DNA from: Atopobiaceae bacterium
GTDB lineage: Bacteria > Actinomycetota > Coriobacteriia > Coriobacteriales > Atopobiaceae
DNA: 64,000 bases
Assembly: GCA_017510785.1 (NCBI GenBank)
Contig: JAFWMH010000024.1
Location: 1-64,000, forward strand
Direction of reading: 5' to 3'
How positions within the stretch are numbered: position 1 is the first letter of the stretch; each line of letters begins with the position of its first letter. The notes beneath the pieces were generated by a model that did not search any database, was not told the DNA's origin, and worked only from the letters and a program-made list of their open reading frames with translations. Shown here one piece after another: positions 42,354 through 51,891 of the stretch. Position numbers and translations under genes: made by a program.

Positions 42354-43754
42354 ATGGAACGACCGATTGCATGGAAGAAGTACGTCGACACACAAATCGC
42401 CGAACTCGAAACGTTCGCCCGCGATTACGCCGATTTTATCAGCGACAACAAAACTGAGCGCGAGTGCGTACGAACCTGCATCGCACTCGCCGAGGCGGCT
42501 GGGTATCGCAACCTCGACGATGTGGTCGCGGCGAACCAGCCCCTCGAGCCAGGCGCGCGCGTGTACGCCTCGATGAGGGGCAAGTCCCTCATCCTCATCG
42601 AACTCGGGACGCGTCCGCTTACGGAGGGCTTCAACATCCTAGGAGCTCACGTGGACTCCCCTCGCCTCGACATCAAGCAAAACCCGCTCGAGGAGAAAAA
42701 CGACCTTGCGTTTCTCGACACACACTACTATGGTGGCGTGAAGAAATACCAGTGGGTAACGCTGCCGCTCGCCCTGCACGGCGTGTTCGCGAAACGCGAC
42801 GGAAGCATCGTGCCGATTTGCGTCGGCGAAGAGCCGACGGACCCCGTGTTCGTAGTTAGCGACCTTCTTATCCACCTCTCTCAGGAGCAGCTTCAAAAGA
42901 AGGCCTCCGAGGTGATTGACGGCGAGATGCTCGACGTGCTGTGCGGCCATCGCCCGCTCAAGGTCGATGCCGACGACGAAAAGGCCGAGAAAAACCCCGT
43001 CGTGGGATATTTGCTCCAACTGCTTCGCGACACGTACGGAATCGAGGAGGAGGACTTCCTCTCGGCCGAAATCGAAGTCGTACCCGCAGGCCCAGCACGC
43101 GACCTGGGGTTCGATCGCTCCATGATACTAGGCTATGGTCACGACGACCGCTCCTGCGCCTATCCCAGTCTGCGCGCACAACTCGGGCTCACACAGGTGC
43201 CTGAGCGCTCTGCCCTCACGATTTTGGTCGACAAAGAAGAGATTGGTTCGGTTGGTGCAACCGGCATGACCAGTCGCTTCTTCGAAAACGTCGTCGCCGA
43301 GGTGCTTGCACTTGCCGGCTATGGCGAAAGCTCGCTCGCACTACGTCGTTGCCTCACGAATTCGCGCATGCTCTCAAGCGACGTATCCGCAGGCTTCGAC
43401 CCGACGTTTGCAAGCTCATTCGAACCGAAGAATGCGTCGTATCTTGGTCGTGGCCTCACCTTCAACAAGTTTACCGGCTCGCGCGGCAAGTCCGGCTCCA
43501 ACGATGCCGACGCCGAGTACGTGGCATTCGTCCGCAACGTAATGGATACGCACGACGTGAGCTGGCAAACGGCGGAGCTCGGCAAGGTGGGCCTCGGGGG
43601 CGGCGGGACCATCGCCTACATCCTTGCGAAATACGGCATGCAGGTTATTGACTGCGGCCTTCCCGTCCTCTCCATGCACGCGCCTTGGGAGGTCATCTCG
43701 AAGGCCGACCTCTATGAAGCCCTTCGCGGATACCGCGCCTTCCTCGCATCATAG
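42354..43754 (+). CDS. M18-family aspartyl aminopeptidase
   Basis: A 466-residue dinuclear zinc peptidase; AAGGAGG lies six bases before ATG 42354. NILGAHVDSPRLDIKQNPL includes the first metal histidine and catalytic aspartate. ILVDKEEIGSVGATGMTSRF holds the Glu pair, and CGLPVLSMHAPWEVISKADL the last metal histidine. It removes acidic N-terminal residues from peptides in the cytoplasm. Length is normal for the family. Confidence 0.95.
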   Translation: MERPIAWKKYVDTQIAELETFARDYADFISDNKTERECVRTCIALAEAAGYRNLDDVVAANQPLEPGARVYASMRGKSLILIELGTRPLTEGFNILGAHVDSPRLDIKQNPLEEKNDLAFLDTHYYGGVKKYQWVTLPLALHGVFAKRDGSIVPICVGEEPTDPVFVVSDLLIHLSQEQLQKKASEVIDGEMLDVLCGHRPLKVDADDEKAEKNPVVGYLLQLLRDTYGIEEEDFLSAEIEVVPAGPARDLGFDRSMILGYGHDDRSCAYPSLRAQLGLTQVPERSALTILVDKEEIGSVGATGMTSRFFENVVAEVLALAGYGESSLALRRCLTNSRMLSSDVSAGFDPTFASSFEPKNASYLGRGLTFNKFTGSRGKSGSNDADAEYVAFVRNVMDTHDVSWQTAELGKVGLGGGGTIAYILAKYGMQVIDCGLPVLSMHAPWEVISKADLYEALRGYRAFLAS

Positions 43755-43774
43755 GAGCCATCGTACAGCACAAT

Positions 43775-43811
43775 CCCCGGGAGGCGTTTCACCACAAACG
43801 ACCTCCCGGGG
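43775..43811. terminator. Bidirectional hairpin between convergent genes
   Basis: CCCCGGGAGGCGTTT pairs with AAACG-A-CCTCCCGGGG, with one bulged A, around a 6-base loop. It is placed between the M18 peptidase stop and the lipoprotein stop. There is no T tract on either side. Confidence 0.75.
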
Positions 43812-43835
43812 GCCGTGCGTCACGCACGCTGTAGT

Positions 43836-44765
43836 CTAGTTCCTGGTTCCCTCCACCGTGCGGCCGACGTCGTAGCCCACGGTCGCGGAATCCGAGAAGT
43901 CGCCCTCCTCCTCGCGCTTCGCCCTTTCCTCGGCCAGCTGCTCTTCGGTTTTTCGCAAGTCCTTGTCCCAAGGGTCGAGCAGCTCAAACGAAAGACTCGT
44001 GGCAACCTTGCCCACCTTGTTCCAATCGTACGTCACGTTGCCGTAAACGGTGGCGTGCATGTCGTACATCATGCTTTCTAAAAGGCTCACATGATACTCA
44101 ACGATCGTCTTGTTTTCGAGCAAGGCGCTCTCGTCGTTGCAGCCAAGTACCGTGAGCAACTTGTCGAGGTCGGAGTCGCGATCGATTCCAATCTTGCTCT
44201 CGAAGGCTACGAAGGAATCGACCGGCCGAATGGTAAGGCCAACCACCGTAAGATTTTTCCACGGAACCACCTCGTTGGAAACGTTACGCAGCTTTACCAT
44301 GATGTTGTAGTTCGCATCGCCCTCGTGCCACATCCCAATGTCATACGAGAAACCAGGGTCGTACTTCATGTTGTCGTCGTAGATGTATCCCTGCTCCAGC
44401 TGCCATCCTTTTTCCAAAAACGTGTTTATTGGACAAGGAAGCTCAAATTCCTCCCCTTCAATGGTGAACGTGAATATGTCGCGCGCAACAATCTTTTCCA
44501 CCAAAGGGTTGCCGTGTTCATCTGCAAACCGCTTCGAAATGGTACCCAAGCAGGTGGAGAGCACATCGTGATCGCTCTCCTTCGTTTTTTTGGAGGAACC
44601 TCGTTTGCTCTCCTCTTCCTCGTCCGGATCCATCTTCGTAATCGTAACTTTAGGCTGCTTTTCCGCCTCGCTAGACTGCGAGGAGCCAGCCCCACACCCT
44701 GCCAATACGAGGCATAGCGCGAGTGCTGTTGCGCATATGGTGGCACAAGTGCCATTCATCTTCAT
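43836..44765 (-). CDS. Secreted lipoprotein of unknown function
   Basis: A 309-residue protein. GGGAGAAG precedes the ATG. The N-terminus MKMNGTCATICATALALCLV then LAGCGAG is a lipoprotein signal with the lipobox LAGC (Cys24). A charged linker (DPDEEEESKRGSSKKTKESD) leads to a beta-rich domain with FTFTIEGEEFELPCPINTFL, MVKLRNVSNEVVPWKNLTVV and a KTEEQLAEERAKREEE helix at the end. No enzymatic motif was recognised. The fold could be an immunoglobulin-like module of the DUF4352/DUF5067 kind, but this is uncertain. Confidence 0.78.
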   Translation of the reverse strand: MKMNGTCATICATALALCLVLAGCGAGSSQSSEAEKQPKVTITKMDPDEEEESKRGSSKKTKESDHDVLSTCLGTISKRFADEHGNPLVEKIVARDIFTFTIEGEEFELPCPINTFLEKGWQLEQGYIYDDNMKYDPGFSYDIGMWHEGDANYNIMVKLRNVSNEVVPWKNLTVVGLTIRPVDSFVAFESKIGIDRDSDLDKLLTVLGCNDESALLENKTIVEYHVSLLESMMYDMHATVYGNVTYDWNKVGKVATSLSFELLDPWDKDLRKTEEQLAEERAKREEEGDFSDSATVGYDVGRTVEGTRN

Positions 44766-45060
44766 CGCGCTTCTCCCAGCATCCTACCGATAGACACTCA
44801 GAATCCTATCACTCCTAATTCGGCAATAACCCCATTTTGATATGCAATCGTACGACTCCACATTCTACGGGCGTATCCTAAAGGAATCTGACATCCCTGC
44901 ACATACCGGCGCAGGCCAAGTCAGAGAAGTATACCAAAGTGTGGAAACACCACGTTTGTTTGGAGCGAACCTTGCGCAGATTTGTGGGATGCGCGATATG
45001 CGCCACTCCAAACGGGTAACATGACTACCTGTTGTGCCTAGCACTGGAGATGAGGGCAAT
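44766..45060. promoter_or_regulatory. Divergent intergenic region of the lipoprotein and L,D-transpeptidase genes
   Basis: About 295 bp without a gene. GTGG-AAACA-CCAC forms a small palindrome near 44940, and GTTTGGAG...CTCCAAAC a looser inverted pair between about 44956 and 45014. Both promoters must lie here; neither is clear. Confidence 0.35.
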
Positions 45061-47415
45061 ATGCAGACAAACTCCAACGGTAGATTCATACGATCCTCGG
45101 GAGGATCGTTTTGGGGTAAACGGAAAACCGAAGAACCCGCCGCGATCGTTCCGGCCGAGGAGCCAACCACTCATGACGCCACGACCGAAGGTGCTGCGAC
45201 TCCCGCGGAAGACAATACCGCCCCAGAGGAAGTTGCCGCACACGCCAAGCATTTCGCGTCATCCGTCTCCGACGCCATAGACGAGGCGGATGGCGTGCAT
45301 AGGGTAACAGGCAAGCACGCACGGCCAGAGGTTGCCGAAAACGCTGAGGAGGCACCCGCAGAAGAGCCGCAAAGCGCTCCAGACGAGGATTCTGACGAGG
45401 CTGAGCCCATCAACGAAGAGCCCATCGAAGACAAAATCGCCGAGGAACCCGCAAAGAGGGAGATTCCTTTACCTGACGAGTCGGAGGACGAAGTCGGTCT
45501 CGAGCACGAAGAAGAGCCCGAGGACGCAGCTGAGGCCCAACCAAAACACGAAGACGATGCGCCCGAAGGTGACGCCATCGACGCTCCAGGCGTCGACGAG
45601 CCCGAAGTCGACGAGCCCGAAGAAGACACCGAGGGTTCTTTCGAGGATGAGCAGTTCGAGACGCCGGACGACCTCGAGGCCCACGATGAGGCTGACGCCA
45701 AGCGGGAAGCAACGCCCAAGCCCAAGCCCATGGCAAAGCCCGCAACAAAGGCTTCCCCCCAGCGCAGGAAGCCAACTCCGAGGGTGAGCAAGCCAAGCAA
45801 CGCCACTGCAACCAAGCCATCCGAAGCGAAGCCAAAGGAATCCAACACAAAGCCCGCTCCTTCTGTGAAGTCGGCCTTCAAATCCTTTACTGCGAAGTTC
45901 GCAGCACCCAAAAAGAAGAAGAAGGCGAAGAAGGTCAAGCGCACGCCCAAGCTGCCAAAGTTCCTCGAGAACTCTCCGGCAGCACAAAAGTTCCTCGCAC
46001 TTTGGATCAACCATCGAGCAGCGACCATTGCGGTAACCGCAACGGTGCTCGTTGTCGTAGCTACCTATGTTGGCGGCGGCGTGTTTTTCTCCACGCACTT
46101 CCTGCCGCATACCACGGTTAACGGCAACGACGTCTCGCTCCTCACGAAGAACGCCTTTGCCCAGCGCAGCGCCCACGAAGCACAAAACTATACGGCAACT
46201 ATTACCGGCGACGGTGTGAATCTCACAATCGCGGGCAGTGACGCAAACCTCGTGATGGACACCAACGTATACGTCGACGCCGCGGCATCGCAGGTTCCCG
46301 CATGGACGTGGCCCGTCGCGATTTTCTCCGAGCAGCAATACACCGTGGACAGCGGCGTTTCCCTTGACGAAAACAAAGTGAAGGAGCTTTTGTCTGCACA
46401 AATCTCCAAGGTCAACCAAGACCCAACGCCCACGACGAACGCAACGATTGCCTACGACCCCGATACCAGCGACTTCGTTGCGGTAAAGGAAAAACTCGGC
46501 ACCGAGATTGACGCAGACGCGGCGCTGGCTAAAGTTTCCACCAACATGAAGGGACTCAACGCCACGATCGACCTTGGCGATGACGAGCTCGTACAGCCCA
46601 AAATAACCGTAAACGACGCAAAGTTTAAGGAGGCCCTGAGTTCGGCCCGCAGCTTCCCCGACCTCAAGATTCCCCTTACGCTCGCTGGCGATACCACGGT
46701 GACCCTCGATCCCGATCTTGTGCGCAGCTGGCTCGTAGTGGGAAGCGACTCCGAAATCACGGGTGACCTTGACGCCATCACCTATTACACGCTCAACACG
46801 CTCTCGCCTAAGCTCGACAGCGTTTCGGGATACCGCACCTATACTCGGCCCGATGGGAAGACCATCCAAATAAACGACGGGACCTATGGTTGGAGCATCG
46901 ACAGCGGCGAACTTGCCAAGGTAATCGCAGCACGCATCGAATCGCAGTCGGATAAGCCCATCGAAATCCCCTGCAAGAGCAAGGCTGCCGTATACAACCC
47001 TGGTGGTGCCGACTGGGGCAACCGCTACATCGACGTGGACATTACGGAGCAATATGCACGTATGTACGACGATAACGGCAGCCTCATTTGGGAGTCCGAA
47101 TGCGTTTCGGGCGGCCCCGCCGAAGACAACGATACCGTAACGGGTGTGTTTTACATCGAGGACAAGGTATCCCCCATGAAGCTCATTGGGCTCGACAGCA
47201 ACGGCGACGGCGAGCCCGACTACGAAAACGACGTAACGTACTGGATGCCATTCTGGGGAGGATACGGCTTCCACGATGCCACGTGGCGCTATTCCTTCGG
47301 AGGCTCAGAGTACCTCTACGATGGCAGTCATGGGTGCGTTAACCTCCCATACGCTGCCGCTGAGCTACTCTATTACAACGTCGAAGTTGGAGATCCCGTC
47401 GTTGTACACACATAA
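45061..47415 (+). CDS. Membrane-anchored L,D-transpeptidase with long charged cytoplasmic region
   Basis: A 784-residue protein; the ATG at 45061 is preferred over an upstream GTG because of GATGAGG upstream. Residues 1-220 are Glu/Asp/Pro-rich and 225-320 Lys/Pro/Ala-rich with AAPKKKKKAKKVKRTPKLPK. One membrane helix (ATIAVTATVLVVVATYVGGG) follows. The outside region has repeated peptidoglycan-binding-like modules and ends in a YkuD catalytic domain with DGSHGCVNLPYAAAELLYYN, holding the Cys and His. YkuD enzymes make 3-3 cross-links in peptidoglycan. The 320-residue cytoplasmic part is far larger than in typical members and lacks a known domain. Confidence 0.88.
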   Translation: MQTNSNGRFIRSSGGSFWGKRKTEEPAAIVPAEEPTTHDATTEGAATPAEDNTAPEEVAAHAKHFASSVSDAIDEADGVHRVTGKHARPEVAENAEEAPAEEPQSAPDEDSDEAEPINEEPIEDKIAEEPAKREIPLPDESEDEVGLEHEEEPEDAAEAQPKHEDDAPEGDAIDAPGVDEPEVDEPEEDTEGSFEDEQFETPDDLEAHDEADAKREATPKPKPMAKPATKASPQRRKPTPRVSKPSNATATKPSEAKPKESNTKPAPSVKSAFKSFTAKFAAPKKKKKAKKVKRTPKLPKFLENSPAAQKFLALWINHRAATIAVTATVLVVVATYVGGGVFFSTHFLPHTTVNGNDVSLLTKNAFAQRSAHEAQNYTATITGDGVNLTIAGSDANLVMDTNVYVDAAASQVPAWTWPVAIFSEQQYTVDSGVSLDENKVKELLSAQISKVNQDPTPTTNATIAYDPDTSDFVAVKEKLGTEIDADAALAKVSTNMKGLNATIDLGDDELVQPKITVNDAKFKEALSSARSFPDLKIPLTLAGDTTVTLDPDLVRSWLVVGSDSEITGDLDAITYYTLNTLSPKLDSVSGYRTYTRPDGKTIQINDGTYGWSIDSGELAKVIAARIESQSDKPIEIPCKSKAAVYNPGGADWGNRYIDVDITEQYARMYDDNGSLIWESECVSGGPAEDNDTVTGVFYIEDKVSPMKLIGLDSNGDGEPDYENDVTYWMPFWGGYGFHDATWRYSFGGSEYLYDGSHGCVNLPYAAAELLYYNVEVGDPVVVHT

Positions 47416-47484
47416 TGTGATATAACTGTTACGCAGGTACGATTTCGACAAGCGAATGGTTCACTAGTTGCGGAGGGAGACGCT

Positions 47485-48468
47485 TTGGATATTAACGATA
47501 TCGCTCAGAAAGCAGGCGTCTCCCGCGCAACGGTTTCCCGTTTCCTCAACAATGGCTATGTGTCGCAGGAAAAGCGCGACTTGATTCAGCGCATCATCGA
47601 CGAGACCGGCTTCGTTCCCTCCCGCAGAGCTAGGCAACTACGCACCGGCAAAACAAATCTTGTTGCCATCATTATTCCAAAAATAAACTCTCAGTCGGTT
47701 AGTCGTATGGTAGCCGGCATCACCGAAGTCCTCTCGGCAAATGAGTATCAAGCGTTGCTTGCCGATACCAGTGGAAACGAGCATGCAGAGCTCGACTACT
47801 TGCGGCTCTTCAGCAATCAGCAACAGGTTGACGGCATCATCTTGCTTGCCACGGTGTTTACCCCAGAGCATAAGAGCGCAATAGATAAGCTGCGGATTCC
47901 CCTTGTAGTGCTCGGACAACACCTTGAAGGTCATACCAGCGTGTACCACAACGACTACGGCGCAATCCATGATGTGACGGCCCGTCTTTTGCCCAAAGCA
48001 CGCGCCATAGCATACCTTGGAGTGCGCGAAGAGGACGAGGCGGCCGGCGCCTTACGACATCGAGGGTTCATTGACGCGTGTGCGGAGGCAGGCGTCTGTG
48101 TGCCCGAAGAGGCACAACAGCAGGTTGAGTTTAGTTCGGATGCAGGATTCTTCGGCGCCGAGCAATTCCTCGACGCTTTCCCCGATCTCGACACCATCGT
48201 ATGCGCAACCGACGATATTGCCTTTGGCGCAATGATGTGCGCACGCGAGTATGGAAAGCGCGTACCCGACGACATCCAAATCTCCGGTCTCGGCGATAGC
48301 ATGCTCAGCCAGATTATTCATCCCTCGCTCACCACCGTACACCTCTCGTATAAGACGGGTGGCCGCAGAGCGGCGGAGCTGCTTCTTGAGCGCATGGCGA
48401 ATCGCACCGCACCCGTTACCGAGGTGAAGCTCGGCCATATGGTGTTCATACGCAACTCCACGCGATAG
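47485..48468 (+). CDS. scrR: LacI-family regulator of the sucrose genes
   Basis: A 327-residue protein starting at TTG 47485 after GGAGGGAG. The LacI helix-turn-helix is DINDIAQKAGVSRATVSRFL with hinge RARQLRTGKTNLVAIIIPKI. The periplasmic-binding-like effector domain follows (GITEVLSANEYQALLADTSG, VCATDDIAFGAMMCAREYGK). Position directly upstream of a sucrose-type EIIBCA gene on the same strand suggests it is the ScrR repressor. Candidate operators are at 48572-48585 and 50883-50898. The TTG start would keep its level low. Confidence 0.88.
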   Translation: MDINDIAQKAGVSRATVSRFLNNGYVSQEKRDLIQRIIDETGFVPSRRARQLRTGKTNLVAIIIPKINSQSVSRMVAGITEVLSANEYQALLADTSGNEHAELDYLRLFSNQQQVDGIILLATVFTPEHKSAIDKLRIPLVVLGQHLEGHTSVYHNDYGAIHDVTARLLPKARAIAYLGVREEDEAAGALRHRGFIDACAEAGVCVPEEAQQQVEFSSDAGFFGAEQFLDAFPDLDTIVCATDDIAFGAMMCAREYGKRVPDDIQISGLGDSMLSQIIHPSLTTVHLSYKTGGRRAAELLLERMANRTAPVTEVKLGHMVFIRNSTR

Positions 48469-48571
48469 TTACTCTCTCTTGCCTTCTCCATCCCAATTTG
48501 GACCTATTGTCCACCGATTTTTCATTTCTCAACAAAATAACGTGGATAACGTAGTACTATATGGAACTGCG

Positions 48572-48585
48572 TGAGAACGATTCCA
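48572..48585. promoter_or_regulatory. LacI-type operator-like palindrome upstream of the sucrose permease
   Basis: TGAGAACGATTCCA has the central CG and outer TG...CA dyad of LacI-family operators (8 of 14 positions symmetric). It lies 12 bases after a TACTAT hexamer (48555-48560) that could be the -10, so a bound repressor would overlap the transcription start. Confidence 0.5.
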
Positions 48586-48683
48586 TAGCTTTCTGGCCGA
48601 TGGCAGAATCGCAGAAGGGCTCGCGCACACTGTAAATCGCGCAACAGCGCACACAGAAAGGGAAAGGAAAGGGAGGTTTTCTT

Positions 48684-50708
48684 ATGGCAGCTGAGCACGA
48701 GCAAGCAGCACGAGAAATCCTAGCAGCCATCGGCGGTGCCGAAAACGTCGTCTCCGCCGCACACTGCGCCACTCGCCTTCGTCTCGTCATCGCCGACGAC
48801 TCTAAGGTGAACATGGACGCCGTGGAGGATTGCACCTTGGCAAAGGGCAACTTCCAGGCATCCGGACAGCTCCAGGTGATTTACGGCACCGGAACCGTCA
48901 ATAAGGTGTTCGAGGAGTTCTGCAAGCAGGGCAACATCTCTGTAGGCTCCACCGACGACGCCAAGGCAGCAGCCGCTGCCAAGGGTAACCCCTTCCAGCG
49001 CGCCATCAAGGCACTCGGCGACGTATTCGTCCCCATCATCCCCGCCATCGTGGCCTCCGGCCTCCTTATGGGCCTCACCGAGGGCCTCAACAACGCCGTC
49101 GGCGGTGCAATGAGCACCAACAACTGGTGGATTCTCATTCACGCGTTCTCCAACGCTTCGTTCGTATTCCTGCAAATCCTCATCGGCTTCTCCGCTGCTC
49201 GCGTCTTTGGCGGCAATGAGTTCCTCGGTGGCGTCATTGGCATGATCATGAACCACACCGGCCTCATCAATGCATGGAGCCTCCCGGCCGACAGGAGCAT
49301 GTACTTCGTAGTTGGTTCCGAGAAGGCTGCTGACTTCATCAACGCGCACAATGCGGCCACCTTCATCGAGCCCTCCGTCGTCGATGCTTCTGGCGCCACG
49401 GCCGACGCCATCATCGCCGCGGGCGGCGCACCCCAGGTCTCGCTCTTTGGCCTGCTCAACGTAACCCTTCAGGGCTATCAGGGCCACGTCATCCCCGTCG
49501 TCGTCGCCGTGTTCCTCATGTGCGTCATCGAGAAGTGGCTCCACGCTCACGTGCCCGACATGCTCGACCTCTTCGTCACCCCGCTGTGCACCGTTCTCGT
49601 AACCGGCCTCGCCACGATGATCGTAATTGGCCCCATCTTCTCGCTCTTCGAAGAGTACGTCATGGAGTTCTTCAAGATTCTGCTTGGCATACCATTTGGT
49701 ATTGGTGGTGCATTGGCTGGCGCAATATACCCAGTCACGGTTGTTCTTGGTGTACACCACATGTTCAACGCGCTTGAGGCTGGCCTCGTAGCAAATGGTG
49801 CCGACACCTTTAATCCCATCATCTCCGCCGCTAACGTGGCACAGGGCGCCGCCTGCTTCGCAGTCTTCGTGAAGACCGCCTCCGCAAAGAAGAAGGGCCT
49901 CGCACTTCCCTCCGGCATCTCCTCGCTCCTCGGCATCACCGAGCCCGCTATCTACGGTGTTAACCTTCCTGCTATGAAGCCGTTCATCGCAGCTATCTGC
50001 GGTGCTGCTGCTGGTGGCGCAATTGCAGCCTTCACCGGCCTGTACTCCATCGCTTACGGCATTACTGGTCTCTTCGGCTACCTCATCACTGCCGACCCCA
50101 TCAAGTACACCATCGTTATCGCCGTTGCCTTCGCCGTCTCCTTCGCCGTTACCATGGTGCTTTACACCGACGACGAGAAGACCAAGGCCGCCGCTGCCCG
50201 CGAGGCTGCCAAGGCCGCCGCTCCTGCGACGCCTGCTGAGGTTGCTGCCGACTACGCTCCCATGACGGTTGTTGCTCCCATGACTGGTGAGGCCATCGAC
50301 ATGACCACCGTTCCCGATCCCGTTTTCGCTTCCCTCGCCATGGGCAACGGCGTTGCCATCGAGCCCACTGAGGGCGGCATCTACGCTCCCGTAACCGGTA
50401 CCATCAGCATGCTGGCTGGCACCGGCCACGCCGTAGGCCTCATGGCCGACGACGGCACCGAGATTCTCATTCACGCCGGCATCGACACCGTCGAGCTCAA
50501 CGGCGAGCCCTTCGACGTCAAGGTTGCCGCTATGGATCAGGTCAAGGCTGGCCAGCTCCTCATCGAGGCCGACCTCGACGCCATCAAGGCCGCGGGCAAG
50601 CCGGCCACCACGATGGTCATCGTTACCAACACCGACGACTATAAGTCCGTCGAGCAGAACTACGGTCCGTGCAAGGCCGGCCAAAAGGTCATCACCCTCT
50701 CCAAGTAG
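48684..50708 (+). CDS. scrA: Sucrose-type PTS permease EIIBCA
   Basis: A 674-residue protein; GGGAGG precedes the ATG. Order is EIIB (1-85, phospho-cysteine in SAAHCATRLRLVIADD, Cys28), EIIC (about 105-480, with GDVFVPIIPAIVASGLLMGL and GITEPAIYGVNLP) and EIIA (about 530-674, TGHAVGLMADDGTEI then LIHAGIDTVELNG holding the active histidine). An Ala-rich linker joins C and A. It imports sucrose, or a related beta-fructoside or glucoside, as the 6-phosphate. Linkage to GH32 and fructokinase makes sucrose the likely substrate. It ends 19 bp before a strong terminator, so the following genes have their own promoter. Confidence 0.92.
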   Translation: MAAEHEQAAREILAAIGGAENVVSAAHCATRLRLVIADDSKVNMDAVEDCTLAKGNFQASGQLQVIYGTGTVNKVFEEFCKQGNISVGSTDDAKAAAAAKGNPFQRAIKALGDVFVPIIPAIVASGLLMGLTEGLNNAVGGAMSTNNWWILIHAFSNASFVFLQILIGFSAARVFGGNEFLGGVIGMIMNHTGLINAWSLPADRSMYFVVGSEKAADFINAHNAATFIEPSVVDASGATADAIIAAGGAPQVSLFGLLNVTLQGYQGHVIPVVVAVFLMCVIEKWLHAHVPDMLDLFVTPLCTVLVTGLATMIVIGPIFSLFEEYVMEFFKILLGIPFGIGGALAGAIYPVTVVLGVHHMFNALEAGLVANGADTFNPIISAANVAQGAACFAVFVKTASAKKKGLALPSGISSLLGITEPAIYGVNLPAMKPFIAAICGAAAGGAIAAFTGLYSIAYGITGLFGYLITADPIKYTIVIAVAFAVSFAVTMVLYTDDEKTKAAAAREAAKAAAPATPAEVAADYAPMTVVAPMTGEAIDMTTVPDPVFASLAMGNGVAIEPTEGGIYAPVTGTISMLAGTGHAVGLMADDGTEILIHAGIDTVELNGEPFDVKVAAMDQVKAGQLLIEADLDAIKAAGKPATTMVIVTNTDDYKSVEQNYGPCKAGQKVITLSK

Positions 50709-50726
50709 TTCTTAGCAATACCTTCT

Positions 50727-50764
50727 AAAAGGGAGCGGTCGTTCGCGCGGCTGCTCCCTTTTTT
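50727..50764 (+). terminator. Rho-independent terminator of the permease gene
   Basis: AAAAGGGAGC pairs with GCTCCCTTTT and is followed by TTTT. The loop contains GCGCGGCTG, and the shared GCGCGGCTGCTCC also occurs in the element at 58543-58619. Confidence 0.88.
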
Positions 50765-50882
50765 GCTTTCCAATCAAGGCACGCACCTTTAGGACGGACG
50801 CGTGCACCGCCTCCCTACCAGTTGCCAACGGTCACGAATACACCGCACAATAGAGAGGCAAAATAGCGTACTATGTACCAAT

Positions 50883-50898
50883 GTGGGAACGTTTTCAC
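50883..50898. promoter_or_regulatory. LacI-type operator-like palindrome upstream of fructokinase
   Basis: GTGGGAACGTTTTCAC has a symmetric core AACGTT and outer GTG...CAC. It lies just after a TACTAT hexamer (50871-50876) and 22 bp before the fructokinase ATG, a position that would block transcription. Confidence 0.62.
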
Positions 50899-50920
50899 CT
50901 ATCGAAAGGGGCACGACATC

Positions 50921-51880
50921 ATGTTCTCTGTTACAGCACTGGGCGAGGTTCTTATCGACTTCACGGATCACGGCGTTTCGGCAAACGGACAAAAGCTCTT
51001 TGAGCGCAACCCCGGCGGAGCACCCGCCAACGTTCTCGTTGCTCTTCAAAAGCTCGGCCACAAGACGGCCTTTATTGGCAAGGTTGGCACCGACATGCAC
51101 GGAGCGTTCCTCCGCCAAACCATCGAGGAGAACGGCATCGATTGCAGTGGACTCATTTCCGACCCCGAGTTCTTCACGACGCTTGCGTTCGTAGCTCTCG
51201 ACGAGAATGGCGACCGTTCCTTCTCGTTCGCGCGCAAGCCTGGCGCCGATACCCAGCTTAGGGTTGAGGATTTGCCCAAGGACGTTCTCACCAACACCAA
51301 GGTATTCCACGTTGGATCGCTCTCCCTCACCGATGAGCCCGCTCGCTCCGCCACTGTGGAGGCCCTCAAAATCGCCAAGGACGCCGGTGCAGTAATGAGC
51401 TACGACCCCAACTACCGCGATAGCCTCTGGACCGGTGCCGACGCCGCTTCGGAGCAAATGAAGTCCATTCTCCCCTACATGGACCTCATCAAGATTTCCG
51501 CCGAGGAGTGCCCGCTCGTTACGAGCAGCACCGAGCCCGCAGAGGCCGCCAAGGAGCTGCTCGCTGGTGGGGCAAGCGTCGTCGTGGTCACTCTCGATGC
51601 CGATGGCGCCTATGTGGCCACCAAGGACGGCGCTGGTCTCGTTGAGAGCTTTAGGGTGGACGCCGTCGATACCACGGGTGCGGGCGACTCCTTCTGGGGT
51701 GGCTTCCTCACCGCCTTCTGCGAGAGCGGCAAGACGCCCGCCGAGCTTACGTTTGAGGATGCGTCCAAGTTCGCCCTGTTCGGCAATGCCGTTGCAAGCC
51801 TCTGCGTCCGCAAGCGCGGTGCCATTCCCGCCATGCCTGAGCGCGACGCCGTTGAGGCGCTCCTCGCCGAGCTTGGTTAA
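50921..51880 (+). CDS. scrK: Fructokinase (PfkB family)
   Basis: A 319-residue ribokinase-fold sugar kinase. It opens FSVTALGEVLIDFTDHG, with the substrate loop NPGGAPANVLVALQKLGHKT and the C-terminal signature VDTTGAGDSFWGGFLTAFCE that holds the catalytic Asp and anion hole. It phosphorylates the fructose freed from sucrose-6-phosphate. AAAGGGG lies about 11 bases upstream. The gene is 11 bp from the hydrolase gene and shares its transcript. Confidence 0.93.
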   Translation: MFSVTALGEVLIDFTDHGVSANGQKLFERNPGGAPANVLVALQKLGHKTAFIGKVGTDMHGAFLRQTIEENGIDCSGLISDPEFFTTLAFVALDENGDRSFSFARKPGADTQLRVEDLPKDVLTNTKVFHVGSLSLTDEPARSATVEALKIAKDAGAVMSYDPNYRDSLWTGADAASEQMKSILPYMDLIKISAEECPLVTSSTEPAEAAKELLAGGASVVVVTLDADGAYVATKDGAGLVESFRVDAVDTTGAGDSFWGGFLTAFCESGKTPAELTFEDASKFALFGNAVASLCVRKRGAIPAMPERDAVEALLAELG

Positions 51881-51891
51881 GGAGCAGCTCT

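Noticed and set aside
45469-47274. 601-residue antisense frame opposite the L,D-transpeptidase
   Set aside because: Mirror of a strongly biased coding strand; no start signal and no recognisable domain.
48720-50684. 654-residue antisense frame opposite the sucrose permease
   Set aside because: Composition is Gly/Asp/Glu/His-rich low complexity produced by codon bias of the plus-strand permease; no family or ribosome site.
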